A DNA stretch of 64,000 bases, from contig JACRBJ010000060.1 in NCBI GenBank assembly GCA_016234555.1, forward strand, positions 1 to 64,000, given 5' to 3'. The position numbers and the translations under genes are program-made. This DNA comes from Chloroflexota bacterium. GTDB lineage: Bacteria > Chloroflexota > Anaerolineae > Anaerolineales > Villigracilaceae. The first letter of the stretch is position 1, and each line of letters opens with the position of its first letter. Below are positions 49,289 to 59,025 of this stretch, one piece after another. A model generated the notes under the pieces. It was not told where the DNA came from and ran no database searches. It saw only the letters and a program-made list of their open reading frames with translations.

Positions 49289-52200
49289 ATGAAAATTTTT
49301 CGAGCGGCACCATTGTTCATCCTGGGGACCCTTCTGCTCAATATTTGTTTTGTCCCAAACCTGAAAGTACAGGCAGCCCCCGTTGCAGATGAAAATCCCT
49401 TTGCGGGGGCTGTGCGTTTTGAACGTCTCACCGTGGAGGATGGTTTGCCCAACGCCACCGTCCTGTCCGTGCTGCAAGACCAGCAGGGATTCATGTGGTT
49501 CGCAACAGAGGACGGACTCGCCCGCTACGACGGCTATTCCTTTACCACATTCCTGCACGATGCCGACAACCCCAACAGCCTGAGCAACAACAATACTTTC
49601 GCGCTGCTCGAAAGCGGTGATGGATTAATCTGGGTTGGAACAGACCCCGGCGGCTTGAATGTTTACGACCCGAAGACGGGCAAATTCAGCCTGTATCGTC
49701 ACGATGAAGCCAACTCCAACAGTCTCGCCAACGACAGCGTCTGGTCATTGCTGGAAGCCAAAGACGGCAGCATCTGGATCGGCACACGCGGCGGGTTGAG
49801 TCATCTTGACCGCGAGACAGGGACTTTCACAAACTACGTCAACGACCCGGAGAATCCCCGTTCGCTTGCCGGCACGGTTGTGTATCGGATTTACCAGGAT
49901 CGTTCCGAAACCATCTGGGTTGGCACTCGCAACGGCTTGCAACGATACGAGCCGGAGACAAACGACTTCACCAGCTTCCAGAACAACCCCGACGACCCAA
50001 CCAGCATCAGCAGTAACAACGTCTGGGCGATGCTGGAGGATAAGGAAGGCACATTCTGGGTGGGGACGCGCGGCGGCGGGCTTAACCGTTTCGACCGCGC
50101 CACAGGAAAATTCACCGCCTACCGGCATGATCCAAACGACCCGACCAGCATCGGCGACGACAGGCTTTGGAACGTTTACGAAGACCGCTTTGGCAACCTA
50201 TGGGTCACCTCTGAAAACGGTGGACTGATTTTGTTCGACCCTGAAACAGAAAAGTTCAGGTCATTCAAGCACGACCCCAACAACCCCTTCACCATCAGCC
50301 ACAGCGACACCTTCTGGATCACCGAGGACAGTTCCGGAGTCATGTGGGTCACCACCCGTTACGGCGGTGTGAACAAACTCTACCCGGCGCTATGGCGCTT
50401 TGGGTTGTATCGCAACATCCCCGGCGACCCAAACTCATTGAGTTCCAACAGCGTTTACTGTTCACTTGCGGAGAAAAACGGCATCGTCTGGATTGGCACC
50501 TTTGGCGGCGGGCTCAACCGCCTGGACCGCAAAACAGGCAAAATGACCGTTTTCAAAAATGATCAAAATGACCCCGCCAGCATTTCGAGCGACAAAATCT
50601 ATTATCTCTTCCGGGACGGGAAAGGCGTCCTCTGGGCGGCAACTTCAGGCGGCGGTCTCAACCGCATGGACCCGGTCACCGGCAAATTCACGGCATACAA
50701 ATTTTCGACCGACACCCCCAAGGTGATCGGGAGCAGTTTCCTGACAGTGATCGACTCCGCCGGAAACGGGAGGCTATGGGTCGGCACGCTCGGCTTCGGG
50801 CTGGATTTGTTCAACCCGAAAACGGGCGAAATGGACAAGGAATATTTCAACGACCCGGAGGATTCAAACTCCCTATCGGAGGATACGATTTACGACATCG
50901 CCGTCGAGGAATCCGGGCGGGTGTGGATTGCCACCGCCCGGGGCGGACTCGACCTCCTCGACCCGGCAACTGATACGTTTACCCATCACCTGAACGACCC
51001 CGACGACTTGAACAGCATCCTCAGCGACACGGTGCACGCGATTTACCTTGACGAAGAAAACGGCATGGTCTGGGCTGGCACGTCGAACGGCTTGAGTGGT
51101 TTGAACATTGTCTCCGGGCAGTGGCAAAATTACACAACGGACGATGGTCTGCCAAACAACAGGATCGTGGGCGTCCAACCGGGGAAAAACAACGACCTGT
51201 GGCTAAGCACCAGCAAGGGCATCAGCAACCTTTCGCTTGAGATGGGGACCGTCCGCAATTACGACGCCCGCGACGGATTGCAGGGCGACCAGTTTGCGAT
51301 TGCCAGTTCCCAACTCGGACCCGACGGTGAAATCTTCTTCGGCGGACCCAACGGTTTGACCTTCTTTGACCCTGCCGCAATCACCGACAATCCCTACCTC
51401 CCCCGCGTGGCTTTCACAGATTTCCAGTTGTTCAACGAGACAGTCCCCATGGGGAGTGAACTCCTGCCATCGCCCATCGCAAAAACAAAGAAGATTACCC
51501 TGACGCACGACCAGTCGGTTTTTACGTTGAAGTTTGCCGCGCTAAGTTACCAGCATTCCAGAAAAAACCTGTATCAATACAGGATGCAGGGATTCGACAA
51601 GGATTGGTCGCCGCTGCGCTCCAAGCAGGAGGCGACCTACACCAATCTATCACCCGGCACGTACACGTTCATGGTGCGGGCTACGAACAATGACGGCATC
51701 CCCAACGAAGTCCCAACCATCCTTGAAATCGAAATCCTGCCACCCTGGTGGGGGACGTGGTGGTTCCGCACCCTGGCAGCGCTGACAGGCATCTTCATTG
51801 TTTTAAGCGGGGTTCAGCTTCGCATCAACAGCATCCGCAGGATCAACCTTGATTTGGAAGACCGGGTCAGACAGCGCACGCGGGAATTGCAGGAAACGCA
51901 GGAGAAACTGCGCGAGCAATCCGTCCGCGACGCGTTGACGGGTCTCTACAACCGTCATTACCTCCGCGAAAGACTCGACGCCGAATTCAGCCGCGCCCTG
52001 CGCAAGAGCCATCCCATCGCGTTTCTATTGATGGATTTGGATCACTTCAAGGAAATCAACGACACATACGGGCATCAGGCGGGAGACCAGGCTTTGACCG
52101 CGGTGGCAAATGTCATCGCAACCCATACCCGCCAGAGCGACATCGCCTGCCGCTACGGCGGCGAGGAGTTCATGGTCATCATGCCCGAAGTGGGCTTGGA

Positions 52201-52420
52201 CGACGCCCTTCAACGCGCCGAATATTTCAGAAAGAGTATCGCGGAACTGGAGATTGAGTCCAACGACAGGATCATCCACCTGACGATCTCGATTGGCATC
52301 GCCGTCTTCCTGACCCACGCCACGGACAGCGACGCGATCCTTTCCATGGCAGATGAAGCCATGTACCAGGCAAAGCAAAGCGGGCGAAACAAGGTGGTGG
52401 TTTACTCGTCAGATAGCTGA
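49289..52420 (+). CDS. sensor diguanylate cyclase with beta-propeller and Y_Y_Y domain
   Basis: Makes cyclic di-GMP from two GTP. A signal peptide (about 1-29) leads to about 14 two-component-regulator propeller repeats (WVGTRGGGLNRFDRATGKF type) forming a periplasm-type sensor, then a Y_Y_Y domain with TYTNLSPGTYTFMVRATN, one membrane helix (about 827-849), a coiled coil and a GGDEF domain. The active site is GGEEF (957-961). The product-inhibition site RxxD is present as RQSD (948-951), five residues before it. There is no histidine kinase part, unlike most proteins with this sensor. It could supply the ligand for the riboswitches at 60.7-60.9 kb. Confidence 0.93.
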   Translation: MKIFRAAPLFILGTLLLNICFVPNLKVQAAPVADENPFAGAVRFERLTVEDGLPNATVLSVLQDQQGFMWFATEDGLARYDGYSFTTFLHDADNPNSLSNNNTFALLESGDGLIWVGTDPGGLNVYDPKTGKFSLYRHDEANSNSLANDSVWSLLEAKDGSIWIGTRGGLSHLDRETGTFTNYVNDPENPRSLAGTVVYRIYQDRSETIWVGTRNGLQRYEPETNDFTSFQNNPDDPTSISSNNVWAMLEDKEGTFWVGTRGGGLNRFDRATGKFTAYRHDPNDPTSIGDDRLWNVYEDRFGNLWVTSENGGLILFDPETEKFRSFKHDPNNPFTISHSDTFWITEDSSGVMWVTTRYGGVNKLYPALWRFGLYRNIPGDPNSLSSNSVYCSLAEKNGIVWIGTFGGGLNRLDRKTGKMTVFKNDQNDPASISSDKIYYLFRDGKGVLWAATSGGGLNRMDPVTGKFTAYKFSTDTPKVIGSSFLTVIDSAGNGRLWVGTLGFGLDLFNPKTGEMDKEYFNDPEDSNSLSEDTIYDIAVEESGRVWIATARGGLDLLDPATDTFTHHLNDPDDLNSILSDTVHAIYLDEENGMVWAGTSNGLSGLNIVSGQWQNYTTDDGLPNNRIVGVQPGKNNDLWLSTSKGISNLSLEMGTVRNYDARDGLQGDQFAIASSQLGPDGEIFFGGPNGLTFFDPAAITDNPYLPRVAFTDFQLFNETVPMGSELLPSPIAKTKKITLTHDQSVFTLKFAALSYQHSRKNLYQYRMQGFDKDWSPLRSKQEATYTNLSPGTYTFMVRATNNDGIPNEVPTILEIEILPPWWGTWWFRTLAALTGIFIVLSGVQLRINSIRRINLDLEDRVRQRTRELQETQEKLREQSVRDALTGLYNRHYLRERLDAEFSRALRKSHPIAFLLMDLDHFKEINDTYGHQAGDQALTAVANVIATHTRQSDIACRYGGEEFMVIMPEVGLDDALQRAEYFRKSIAELEIESNDRIIHLTISIGIAVFLTHATDSDAILSMADEAMYQAKQSGRNKVVVYSSDS

Positions 52421-52421
52421 G

Positions 52422-53495
52422 TTATGCAATGAACATCGCATCGCCAAACGAGTAGAAGCGATATCCCTCTTTGATCGCGGTCTGGTAAGTTTGCAAAATT
52501 CTTTCCCGCCCGGCAAAGGCGCTGACCAGCATGATGAGCGTGGACTTGGGCAGGTGGAAGTTGGTAATCATCGCATCCACGACTTTGAACTGATAGCCGG
52601 GGAGGATGAAGATGGAGGTAGGACCAGTAAAAGAATTGACGACTGACGGCTGACGATTGACGATTGAAGCAGATTCAAGCGTGCGGACAGAGGTGGTGCC
52701 AACGGCAATCACCCGTCCGCCGTTTTGTTTGGTCGCGTTGATCAAGTCCGCGGTTTCCTGCGGGAGTTCGCACCATTCGGTGTGGATTTTATGCTCTTCG
52801 GGATTTTCCTCGGTAACGGGGGCGAAGGTGTCCAAGCCGACATGCAGAGTGACGTAGGCGGTCTTGACGCCTTTTTGTTTTAACTCGTCCAACAATTGCG
52901 GCGTAAAGTGAAGTCCAGCCGTGGGTGCAGCGGCGGAACCGACATCACGTGAGTAAACAGTTTGGTAGCGTTCGGGGTCGCCTAGTTTTTCGTGGATATA
53001 CGGTGGCAGGGGAACGTTTCCCACGCTGGAGAAATATGGTTCGATGGGTTCGGAGAATCGAATCAGCCGCTCGGAGCCTTCAAGGATTTCAAGTATCTCC
53101 GCTTGGACTGAAAAGTCTCCTGACTTTTCTCGATGACGGGTCCCCTTCGGGGATGATAAGTCATCGGACTCCACAATCACTTTTTTCCCCACGCGAAGTC
53201 CCTTTCCACCGACAAGAGCTTCCCAAGTCAACGAGTCATGACGACGCAGGAGGAGAAGCTCCACGCGTCCACCTGTTTCTTTTTTGGCGAAGATTCTTGC
53301 CGGGATGACCCGAGTCCGATTGAGGACAAGTAAATCGTCAGGAAACAGAATCAGGCTGAGGTCACGGAAGGTCTTGTGCTCCACATCCCCAGTGGCGCGG
53401 TTTAAAACCAGCAGTCGGGACGAATCGCGCGGCTCGGCGGGAGTCTGGGCGATGGACGATTCAGGCAGGTGGTAGTCGAAGTCGGAAGTTTTCAT
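52422..53495 (-). CDS. queA: QueA, tRNA ribosyltransferase-isomerase
   Basis: Builds epoxyqueuosine on tRNA by transfer from SAM. The 357 residues fit the family: start MKTSDFDYHLPESSIAQ, then PRDSSRLLVL, DVGSAAAPTAGLHF, HVGLDTFAPV and the C-terminal NFHLPKSTLIMLVSAFAG. The ATG at 53495 matches the conserved N-terminus; earlier in-frame starts do not. Near residue 277 the gene carries a tandem heptamer array (52637-52667) that encodes a VNRQPSVVNS segment absent from typical QueA. It faces the beta-CASP gene and converges with the diguanylate cyclase gene, one base apart. Confidence 0.95.
   Translation of the reverse strand: MKTSDFDYHLPESSIAQTPAEPRDSSRLLVLNRATGDVEHKTFRDLSLILFPDDLLVLNRTRVIPARIFAKKETGGRVELLLLRRHDSLTWEALVGGKGLRVGKKVIVESDDLSSPKGTRHREKSGDFSVQAEILEILEGSERLIRFSEPIEPYFSSVGNVPLPPYIHEKLGDPERYQTVYSRDVGSAAAPTAGLHFTPQLLDELKQKGVKTAYVTLHVGLDTFAPVTEENPEEHKIHTEWCELPQETADLINATKQNGGRVIAVGTTSVRTLESASIVNRQPSVVNSFTGPTSIFILPGYQFKVVDAMITNFHLPKSTLIMLVSAFAGRERILQTYQTAIKEGYRFYSFGDAMFIA
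52637..52667 (-). repeat. heptamer tandem array inside queA
   Basis: TGACGAC-TGACGGC-TGACGAT-TGACGAT-TGA, four units of 7 nt. As 7 is not a multiple of 3, gain or loss of one unit would shift the queA frame. Confidence 0.85.
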
Positions 53496-53560
53496 CTTGT
53501 ATCCCGATGATAATGGATTAGAATCAAAAGTGGAAGCATCCCAAACGCGCGGAGGCAGAC

Positions 53561-54955
53561 ATGAAACTGACTTTTCACGGGGCGGCACAGACGGTCACTG
53601 GTTCGTTGCATCTGGTGGAAGTGAATGGCTCGCGGTTGTTGTTGGATTGCGGATTATTTCAGGGGAAACGCAAGGAAGCGTATGAAAAGAATCGGGATTT
53701 CCCTTTTGATGTTACAAATATAGACGCGGTGATTCTTTCGCACGCGCACATCGACCATTCGGGAAACCTGCCGAACTTGGTCAAGCAGGGATATTCGGGA
53801 CCCATCTATTGCACGCACGCCACCAAGGAACTGACCGACATCATGTTGCGCGACTCGGGTCACATTCAGGAACGGCAGGCGGAGAACATCAACTTCCACA
53901 AGTCAAAGCGCGGAGACGAACCTGTCGTGCCGCTGTACACCGAAGAGGAAGCAGAACAGGTGGAGCCGCTGCTGCAAGGCTGGGATTACAACAAGCCGAT
54001 TCCCGTTGCAGATGGGGCCGTGGCAACCTTTTACGATGCGGGTCACATCCTCGGTTCGGCGGCGATTTCACTGCGGCTGGAGGAGAAAAGGAACAAGAGA
54101 CATCTCTGGTTTTCGGGCGACATCGGGCGGCGCGGACTGCCGATCCTGCGCGACCCAATTCTTCCACCCGACGATGTGGATGTGCTGATGATGGAGTCGA
54201 CCTACGGCGACAAACCGCATCGCGGTCCCGAGGAAGCCTATCAGGAAATGAAGACCGTGATTCAGAAAACGCTGGATCGAAAAGGCAAGGTCATCGTCCC
54301 GTGCTTTGCGGTGGGACGCGTTCAGGAACTGGTCTATAACCTGAGCCGCATGTATGACGAAGGCGAACTGCCTGCCGTGCCAGTCTACGTGGATAGTCCG
54401 CTGGCGGTGAACGCCTCGAACATTTTCCGCAAGCATGAGGAATGTTACGATGAAGAGATGAAGGCGCTGGTGCATTCGGGTCACCCCGCGCTGGACTTCA
54501 AGTTGCTGACCTACATCACGGACCTCGAAGAGTCGAAGGAGCTAAACACGCGCAGCGACCCGATGATCATCCTCTCCGCTTCGGGCATGGCGGAGGCGGG
54601 ACGGATCGTGTATCACATCCGCTGGGGAATCGAGAACAAGCGCAACACAATCATGATCGTCTCGTGGCAGTCGCCCGAAACGCTGGGGCGCAGGCTGGCA
54701 GACCGCGAGACGAGCGTCAAGATCATGGGCGAGACCTATCGCTGCCGCGCCGAAATCGCCACCATCGGCGGACTCTCCGCCCATGCGGGTCAGGACTTTT
54801 TAGTCGAGTATGCCTCGGCGGTAAAAGGCAAGGCGGATGCCGTCTTTTTGGTCCACGGCGAGGAAAGAGGCGCACTGCCTTTGAAGGAAAAGTTGCGAGA
54901 GAACCGCGTGAAGCATGTGTATTATCCCATCCCACATTCAAGCGCGGAGTTGTAA
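53561..54955 (+). CDS. MBL-fold beta-CASP ribonuclease
   Basis: Metallo-beta-lactamase/beta-CASP protein of 464 residues, similar to archaeal and bacterial CPSF73-like RNases and distinct from RNase J. The zinc motif HAHIDH is at 61-66, with DAGHILGSA, WFSGDIGRRG and MMESTYGDK following. The beta-CASP insert has VGRVQELVY and DSPLAVNAS, and the last part has ILSASGMAEAGR and GLSAHAGQ. GGAGGCAGAC precedes the ATG. Expected role: RNA processing or decay in the cytoplasm. It is divergent from queA by 65 nt. Confidence 0.93.
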   Translation: MKLTFHGAAQTVTGSLHLVEVNGSRLLLDCGLFQGKRKEAYEKNRDFPFDVTNIDAVILSHAHIDHSGNLPNLVKQGYSGPIYCTHATKELTDIMLRDSGHIQERQAENINFHKSKRGDEPVVPLYTEEEAEQVEPLLQGWDYNKPIPVADGAVATFYDAGHILGSAAISLRLEEKRNKRHLWFSGDIGRRGLPILRDPILPPDDVDVLMMESTYGDKPHRGPEEAYQEMKTVIQKTLDRKGKVIVPCFAVGRVQELVYNLSRMYDEGELPAVPVYVDSPLAVNASNIFRKHEECYDEEMKALVHSGHPALDFKLLTYITDLEESKELNTRSDPMIILSASGMAEAGRIVYHIRWGIENKRNTIMIVSWQSPETLGRRLADRETSVKIMGETYRCRAEIATIGGLSAHAGQDFLVEYASAVKGKADAVFLVHGEERGALPLKEKLRENRVKHVYYPIPHSSAEL

Positions 54956-55051
54956 AAAATAAAACTCGACCTCGACAGTGTCGGTGTGAGTGGGCTTGGA
55001 CTTAGGAGGCAGCATTCAAGCTAAAAGTGTTAATAAAATAATTTAGATGCT

Positions 55052-56602
55052 TTATTCAATCATCTCACTAATGAAATTCGACGCTTTTCCAGCATATTGT
55101 TTCTTTCGATAATTATATATAAACTGAGATTTATCCAACTTGTTCACATATTTACCTTCCCACTCAACTTGGGAAATCATATATAGTTGACTCAGTGTAC
55201 GCGTCATACCCACAAACAGCAGCCTTCGCTGCGCCTCAATTGTATCCAGACCTTTTACCTTATTTGGCAACACGCCATCAACCATTCCCGTAATAAATAC
55301 ATAGTCAGCTTGCAATCCTTTGGATTTATGAATTGACATTACATTAACCGAGTCTTTTTCAAATTCGGCATTAGGGTTGATTTTCTTAAATACGCTCTTT
55401 AAAGACTCAGTTACATCCTCATAGTTTATGTGGTCATTAAATATCGCAAATTCATTATGAGAGGACATAAATTCCGCTATGTCAGGAGAATTTAATAGGT
55501 ATGCATTAAAGGGGGCTGGAAACATATCGACAACCAACTTAATTACTTTCTGCTCATCAAAATCTGACTGCAAAGCTTCTCTCATTATTTGGTTATACTT
55601 TTTCCTGAAGTGAGCCGTAAAAGATGTGTTGGCAATAAATGTCATGTTCAGAAGCTTTTCCTCGGTAAATATTGCCTTTAACCACCAAATTTTCATTATG
55701 TCGACCAAATCGATTTTGGATGTCCAAAAGTCGACGACCGTTATGCTCTCTGACTTCAACAATTCGATCAGGTTTTCAACATAATACTTTACTGGACTTA
55801 ATACAAGAATGCTGCCATGAGGAGCTTTCTTTTGAATATCTTTTATTTCAGACACAATAAATTTATTCGTTTCTTCTTGCGACATTATTTGCTTAAAGAT
55901 TATCTCACCAGCCCTCCCTGTCTTAAACCAAGGTTTATCGACTCGTCTGGAGTTTTTGCCAATCAGTTTCTTGGAATAGTCGACAACTTTATCAGGGCAC
56001 CGATAACATTTGTTTTCGTGCGATATTCTTTCAACGTCTTTACGATTAAATAATTCAATTATTCCTTCAGGAGCGGCATCTTTAAATCCATATATTGATT
56101 GATCATCATCGCCAAGAATTATGGTTTCCTTAGCATACTTGGACAATTCATATATCAATTCCCGCTCTGCCAAATTAAAATCTTGAAACTCGTCAACGAT
56201 CAGCAAGTCTAGATTGCCGATCTTTTCTTTACCATACTCAGGATTGGACACCAAAAATTTCTGGCATGATATTATCATCTCATCAAAAGTAATACAATTT
56301 AAGAAATAGCATAATTTTTCAAATTCAATATCATGAGCAGCAGAGTACCTTTCCAATATTGAAGTTTCGTGGAAATCATCTAGAATATGACGGTGAATTA
56401 AATGATTGATAACCAAAGCATAGCTATGCAATGTATAACAGCTAATGTTTTTGTGATCAGCAAAACTTTCGGTAAGGTCATTAACGGTCGCGTTAGTGAA
56501 AGACAAAACAAGAATGTTTTCAGCGTCCAAATAATTCTCTTTTATTATTGTCTTTACCTTTGTGGTTTTGCCAGTTCCAGGTCCCGCTAACAGCATTTTC
56601 AT
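55052..56602 (-). CDS. UvrD/Rep-like SF1 helicase, compact form
   Basis: The 516-residue protein is shorter than UvrD or PcrA (about 700). Motif I is GPGTGKTT (7-14), Ia is LSFTNATVNDL, II is DEFQD (137-141), III is GDDDQSIYGF (164-173), V is VMSIHKSKGLQADYVF and VI is RRLLFVGMTRT, so the ATPase core is complete. The frame opens with motif I only 6 residues from the start. GAGGAAGCA precedes the ATG. The gene is clearly AT-richer and uses other codons than its neighbours, a sign of transfer. No GajA-like nuclease gene is adjacent. Confidence 0.9.
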   Translation of the reverse strand: MKMLLAGPGTGKTTKVKTIIKENYLDAENILVLSFTNATVNDLTESFADHKNISCYTLHSYALVINHLIHRHILDDFHETSILERYSAAHDIEFEKLCYFLNCITFDEMIISCQKFLVSNPEYGKEKIGNLDLLIVDEFQDFNLAERELIYELSKYAKETIILGDDDQSIYGFKDAAPEGIIELFNRKDVERISHENKCYRCPDKVVDYSKKLIGKNSRRVDKPWFKTGRAGEIIFKQIMSQEETNKFIVSEIKDIQKKAPHGSILVLSPVKYYVENLIELLKSESITVVDFWTSKIDLVDIMKIWWLKAIFTEEKLLNMTFIANTSFTAHFRKKYNQIMREALQSDFDEQKVIKLVVDMFPAPFNAYLLNSPDIAEFMSSHNEFAIFNDHINYEDVTESLKSVFKKINPNAEFEKDSVNVMSIHKSKGLQADYVFITGMVDGVLPNKVKGLDTIEAQRRLLFVGMTRTLSQLYMISQVEWEGKYVNKLDKSQFIYNYRKKQYAGKASNFISEMIE

Positions 56603-56638
56603 TGCTTCCTCACTTTATAGCTGATACAACTTATCTTG

Positions 56639-56866
56639 TTATTTTTTCAGCAATTTCGCAACTATATTTACTACAACTGTCAAAATCACCGAGACCAAAA
56701 TCGAACTGGTGACGGGGAAATAAAACGAGCCGTTCTCCCCTTCGATGCGGATGTCACCGGGCAGGCGTCCAAGCGGGATGCCGAACTTCGCAGCGAGATA
56801 CACTCCCCCGCCGGTGAGGAAGAGGGCAATTCCAGCAAGCATCAAGTAACGGGCGATGGTTTCCAT
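56639..56866 (-). CDS. DUF2905 membrane protein
   Basis: The 75-residue product has two membrane helices (about 5-27 and 50-70) around the signature LGRLPGDIRIEGENGSFYFP, which defines DUF2905. The family is widespread and often encoded next to ruvB, as here (43 nt after the ruvB stop). Function unknown. Confidence 0.9.
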   Translation of the reverse strand: METIARYLMLAGIALFLTGGGVYLAAKFGIPLGRLPGDIRIEGENGSFYFPVTSSILVSVILTVVVNIVAKLLKK

Positions 56867-56878
56867 GAATAATTACAT

Positions 56879-56905
56879 GTAAGGGCGGGGTAACCCCGCC
56901 CTTAC
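56879..56905. repeat. GTAGGGGC-type hairpin repeat, variant
   Basis: GTAAGGGCGGGG (56879-56890) pairs with CCCCGCCCTTAC (56894-56905) over a 3-nt loop. Shares the GGGCGGGG core with the copy at 13443. It lies between ruvB and the DUF2905 gene. Confidence 0.8.
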
Positions 56906-56909
56906 GGAT

Positions 56910-57929
56910 TTACAACAGCCTTGGCTGCCCTTCCTCCGTGTAGGTGTATCCCAAATGCTCGTACGCGGATTTGGTGGCGACGCGTCCCTGCGGGGTGCGG
57001 TCGAGGAAACCGAGTTGCAGAAGATACGGCTCGACCACGTCCATGATGGTGTCCTGTTCCTCGCTGATGGACGCGGCGATGGTGTTCAAGCCAACAGGTC
57101 CGCCGCTATATTTTTCGATGATGGTCTTGAGCACGCGGCGATCCACGTCGTCGAGACCAAGGGGGTCAACCTGTAACAAGTCCAGCGCTTCCTTGGCGAC
57201 CTTCTGCGTGATGACCCCGTCCGCGCGGACCTGGGCAAAGTCACGCACGCGGCGCAAGAGACGCAACGCCACACGCGGAGTCCCACGGGCACGGCGCGCC
57301 ATTTCGGTGATGCCTTCTTCTTCCGCCTGCACTTTCAACATGGCAGCGGCGCGGGAGACGATGGATTGCATGGCGGGGAGGTCATAATAATCGAGGCGAT
57401 AGACCGCGCCGAAACGCGCCCGCAGCGGAGCAGTCACCAGCGCAAGGCGGGTTGTAGCACCGACAATGGTGAAACGCGGCAGTTTCAAGCGGATGGAACG
57501 TGCCGAAGGCCCCTTGCCGATGACGATATCCAGTGCGAAATCTTCCATCGCGGGATACAGCACCTCCTCGACAGCCCTGCCAAGGCGGTGGACTTCGTCA
57601 ATGAAGAGCACGTCACCAGCCCGAAGGTTGGTCAGAATGGCGGCGAGGTCGCCTGCACGTTCGATCACGGGTCCAGCCGTGACCTTGACATTGACTCCCA
57701 TCTCGTTGGCAAGGACGTGCGCGAGGGTGGTCTTCCCCAAACCAGGAGGTCCGTAAAAGAGGACATGGTCCAACGCCTCGCCGCGATGTTTGGCGGCGTC
57801 GATCAGGATGGATAAATTCTCCTTGACCTGGTCCTGCCCGATCAGGTCACTCAGTTTCTCGGGACGCAGGGCGTTGTCCACGCGGTCATCGGGTTTGGCT
57901 TCGGGGTCAAGGGGTCGAGATTTTGTCAT
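56910..57929 (-). CDS. ruvB: RuvB, Holliday junction helicase
   Basis: AAA+ motor of branch migration, working with RuvA in recombination repair. The 339 residues carry [19 protein letters not shown], Walker [10 protein letters not shown] (60-68), FIDEVHRL, the sensor VGATTR, and the C-terminal winged helix with [15 protein letters not shown] and [14 protein letters not shown]. The ATG at 57929 has TATAAT (57941-57936) ending 6 nt upstream and no ribosome site, so it is probably leaderless; an earlier in-frame start lies inside the promoter. No ruvA or ruvC in the window. Confidence 0.97.
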   Translation of the reverse strand: MTKSRPLDPEAKPDDRVDNALRPEKLSDLIGQDQVKENLSILIDAAKHRGEALDHVLFYGPPGLGKTTLAHVLANEMGVNVKVTAGPVIERAGDLAAILTNLRAGDVLFIDEVHRLGRAVEEVLYPAMEDFALDIVIGKGPSARSIRLKLPRFTIVGATTRLALVTAPLRARFGAVYRLDYYDLPAMQSIVSRAAAMLKVQAEEEGITEMARRARGTPRVALRLLRRVRDFAQVRADGVITQKVAKEALDLLQVDPLGLDDVDRRVLKTIIEKYSGGPVGLNTIAASISEEQDTIMDVVEPYLLQLGFLDRTPQGRVATKSAYEHLGYTYTEEGQPRLL

Positions 57930-57995
57930 AGTGGAATTATACCGTCCTTCGACTGTGCTCACATCGTCCCGATGGTTTTTCGGGAGGACGAATGG

Positions 57996-59024
57996 TTACT
58001 GACTTTCATTTGTCATCAACCTGAAGAAGTATTCGATGTGTCGCTCCGCAAACTCGACAATCACGACATCGGGCTTTTCGGTTTCGATGAGTTTCAAGTA
58101 GTCTGGGAACTGGGTCTTCTCGTAATGCGAGAAAATAACGCGGCTGAATTGGGGTTCAAGGAATTGGTTGAGACATTCAGGGTAAAACGAATCATGAATG
58201 ACGAGAGCAGTTGGCAAATCCACTTGGGAGTTTACGGCAACTTTGATTGCGTCAGTGTTGTCATAGTCTTCGTGGGCGATGGAGCCAATCGGAAATTTGG
58301 GCGTGAGGGTGACAGACTCTTCTTGAAGCGACAGCCCCATAACGCCCGCAATGTCCAACGTGGAATCGGACATCGTCCCGAATTCGTAATCAGCTAAGGG
58401 GTGAGTCTGCACATCGGGATGCAAAACACTAATCTGTGCGAGAAGTTCATTCGAGGCATGGTATGCGCCGAGACAATTCCAGTGCGCGTCAGACTTGTAA
58501 TAGATTTGTGAAGACCTGGCGACATCCATGAAAAGCGGACGAAGGTCAATCAGATTGATTTCAGTTTTTTTCTGGAGGTAATCTGTCAGTTGATCCAACC
58601 GCGAAGTCTGTCCAATGACAGGGATTTCGTCAGGCATATGCTGGGGATAGATCGTGTTCTTGTCGGGCGGAATGATGAGCCACAGCGTCCCGCCATTTTG
58701 AGCAGTGCTTTGATCGAGCTTGTTCAGGAGTTCGCCAAAGTATTCCAAACGGCTTGGTCCCATAAGTTCGGTCTTCTGGTAATCGTGGATACTGTAATCT
58801 CCCGTATAAAACAGCCAGCCATCCTTGCCGACCAGTCCACCGTTGAAGATGCTGTCACCAGCCGCAAAGCGAAAGGCGTTGAAATTCCGAATCAACGCCA
58901 TGCGCCAGCGAAAGTCTTTGAAAATAGCATCAAGGCTCAGGCTTGGGATAGCCAGTTGAAAGAGAAGGATGGAGAAAAAGAGAATCGAGAAGATTCCCGA
59001 ATAGATTTTAGATGTCCTAGTCAT
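57996..59024 (-). CDS. AlgJ/AlgX-like SGNH O-acetyltransferase
   Basis: The 342-residue protein has one N-terminal membrane helix (about 8-27) and an SGNH-like domain outside. Motifs: DGWLFYTGDYSIHDY, LWLIIPPDKNTIYP, the Asp/His pair in YKSDAHWNCLGAY, and the nucleophile serine in VIHDSFYPECL, where the family usually has GDSF. Such proteins move acetyl groups onto exopolysaccharide with an MBOAT partner. That partner is the preceding gene: one base separates its stop from this ATG. The operon is read from the triple riboswitch leader. Confidence 0.87.
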   Translation of the reverse strand: MTRTSKIYSGIFSILFFSILLFQLAIPSLSLDAIFKDFRWRMALIRNFNAFRFAAGDSIFNGGLVGKDGWLFYTGDYSIHDYQKTELMGPSRLEYFGELLNKLDQSTAQNGGTLWLIIPPDKNTIYPQHMPDEIPVIGQTSRLDQLTDYLQKKTEINLIDLRPLFMDVARSSQIYYKSDAHWNCLGAYHASNELLAQISVLHPDVQTHPLADYEFGTMSDSTLDIAGVMGLSLQEESVTLTPKFPIGSIAHEDYDNTDAIKVAVNSQVDLPTALVIHDSFYPECLNQFLEPQFSRVIFSHYEKTQFPDYLKLIETEKPDVVIVEFAERHIEYFFRLMTNESQ

Positions 59025-59025
59025 G

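Noticed and set aside
55052-56602. Gabija defence system
   Set aside because: No OLD/TOPRIM nuclease (GajA) gene lies next to the helicase.
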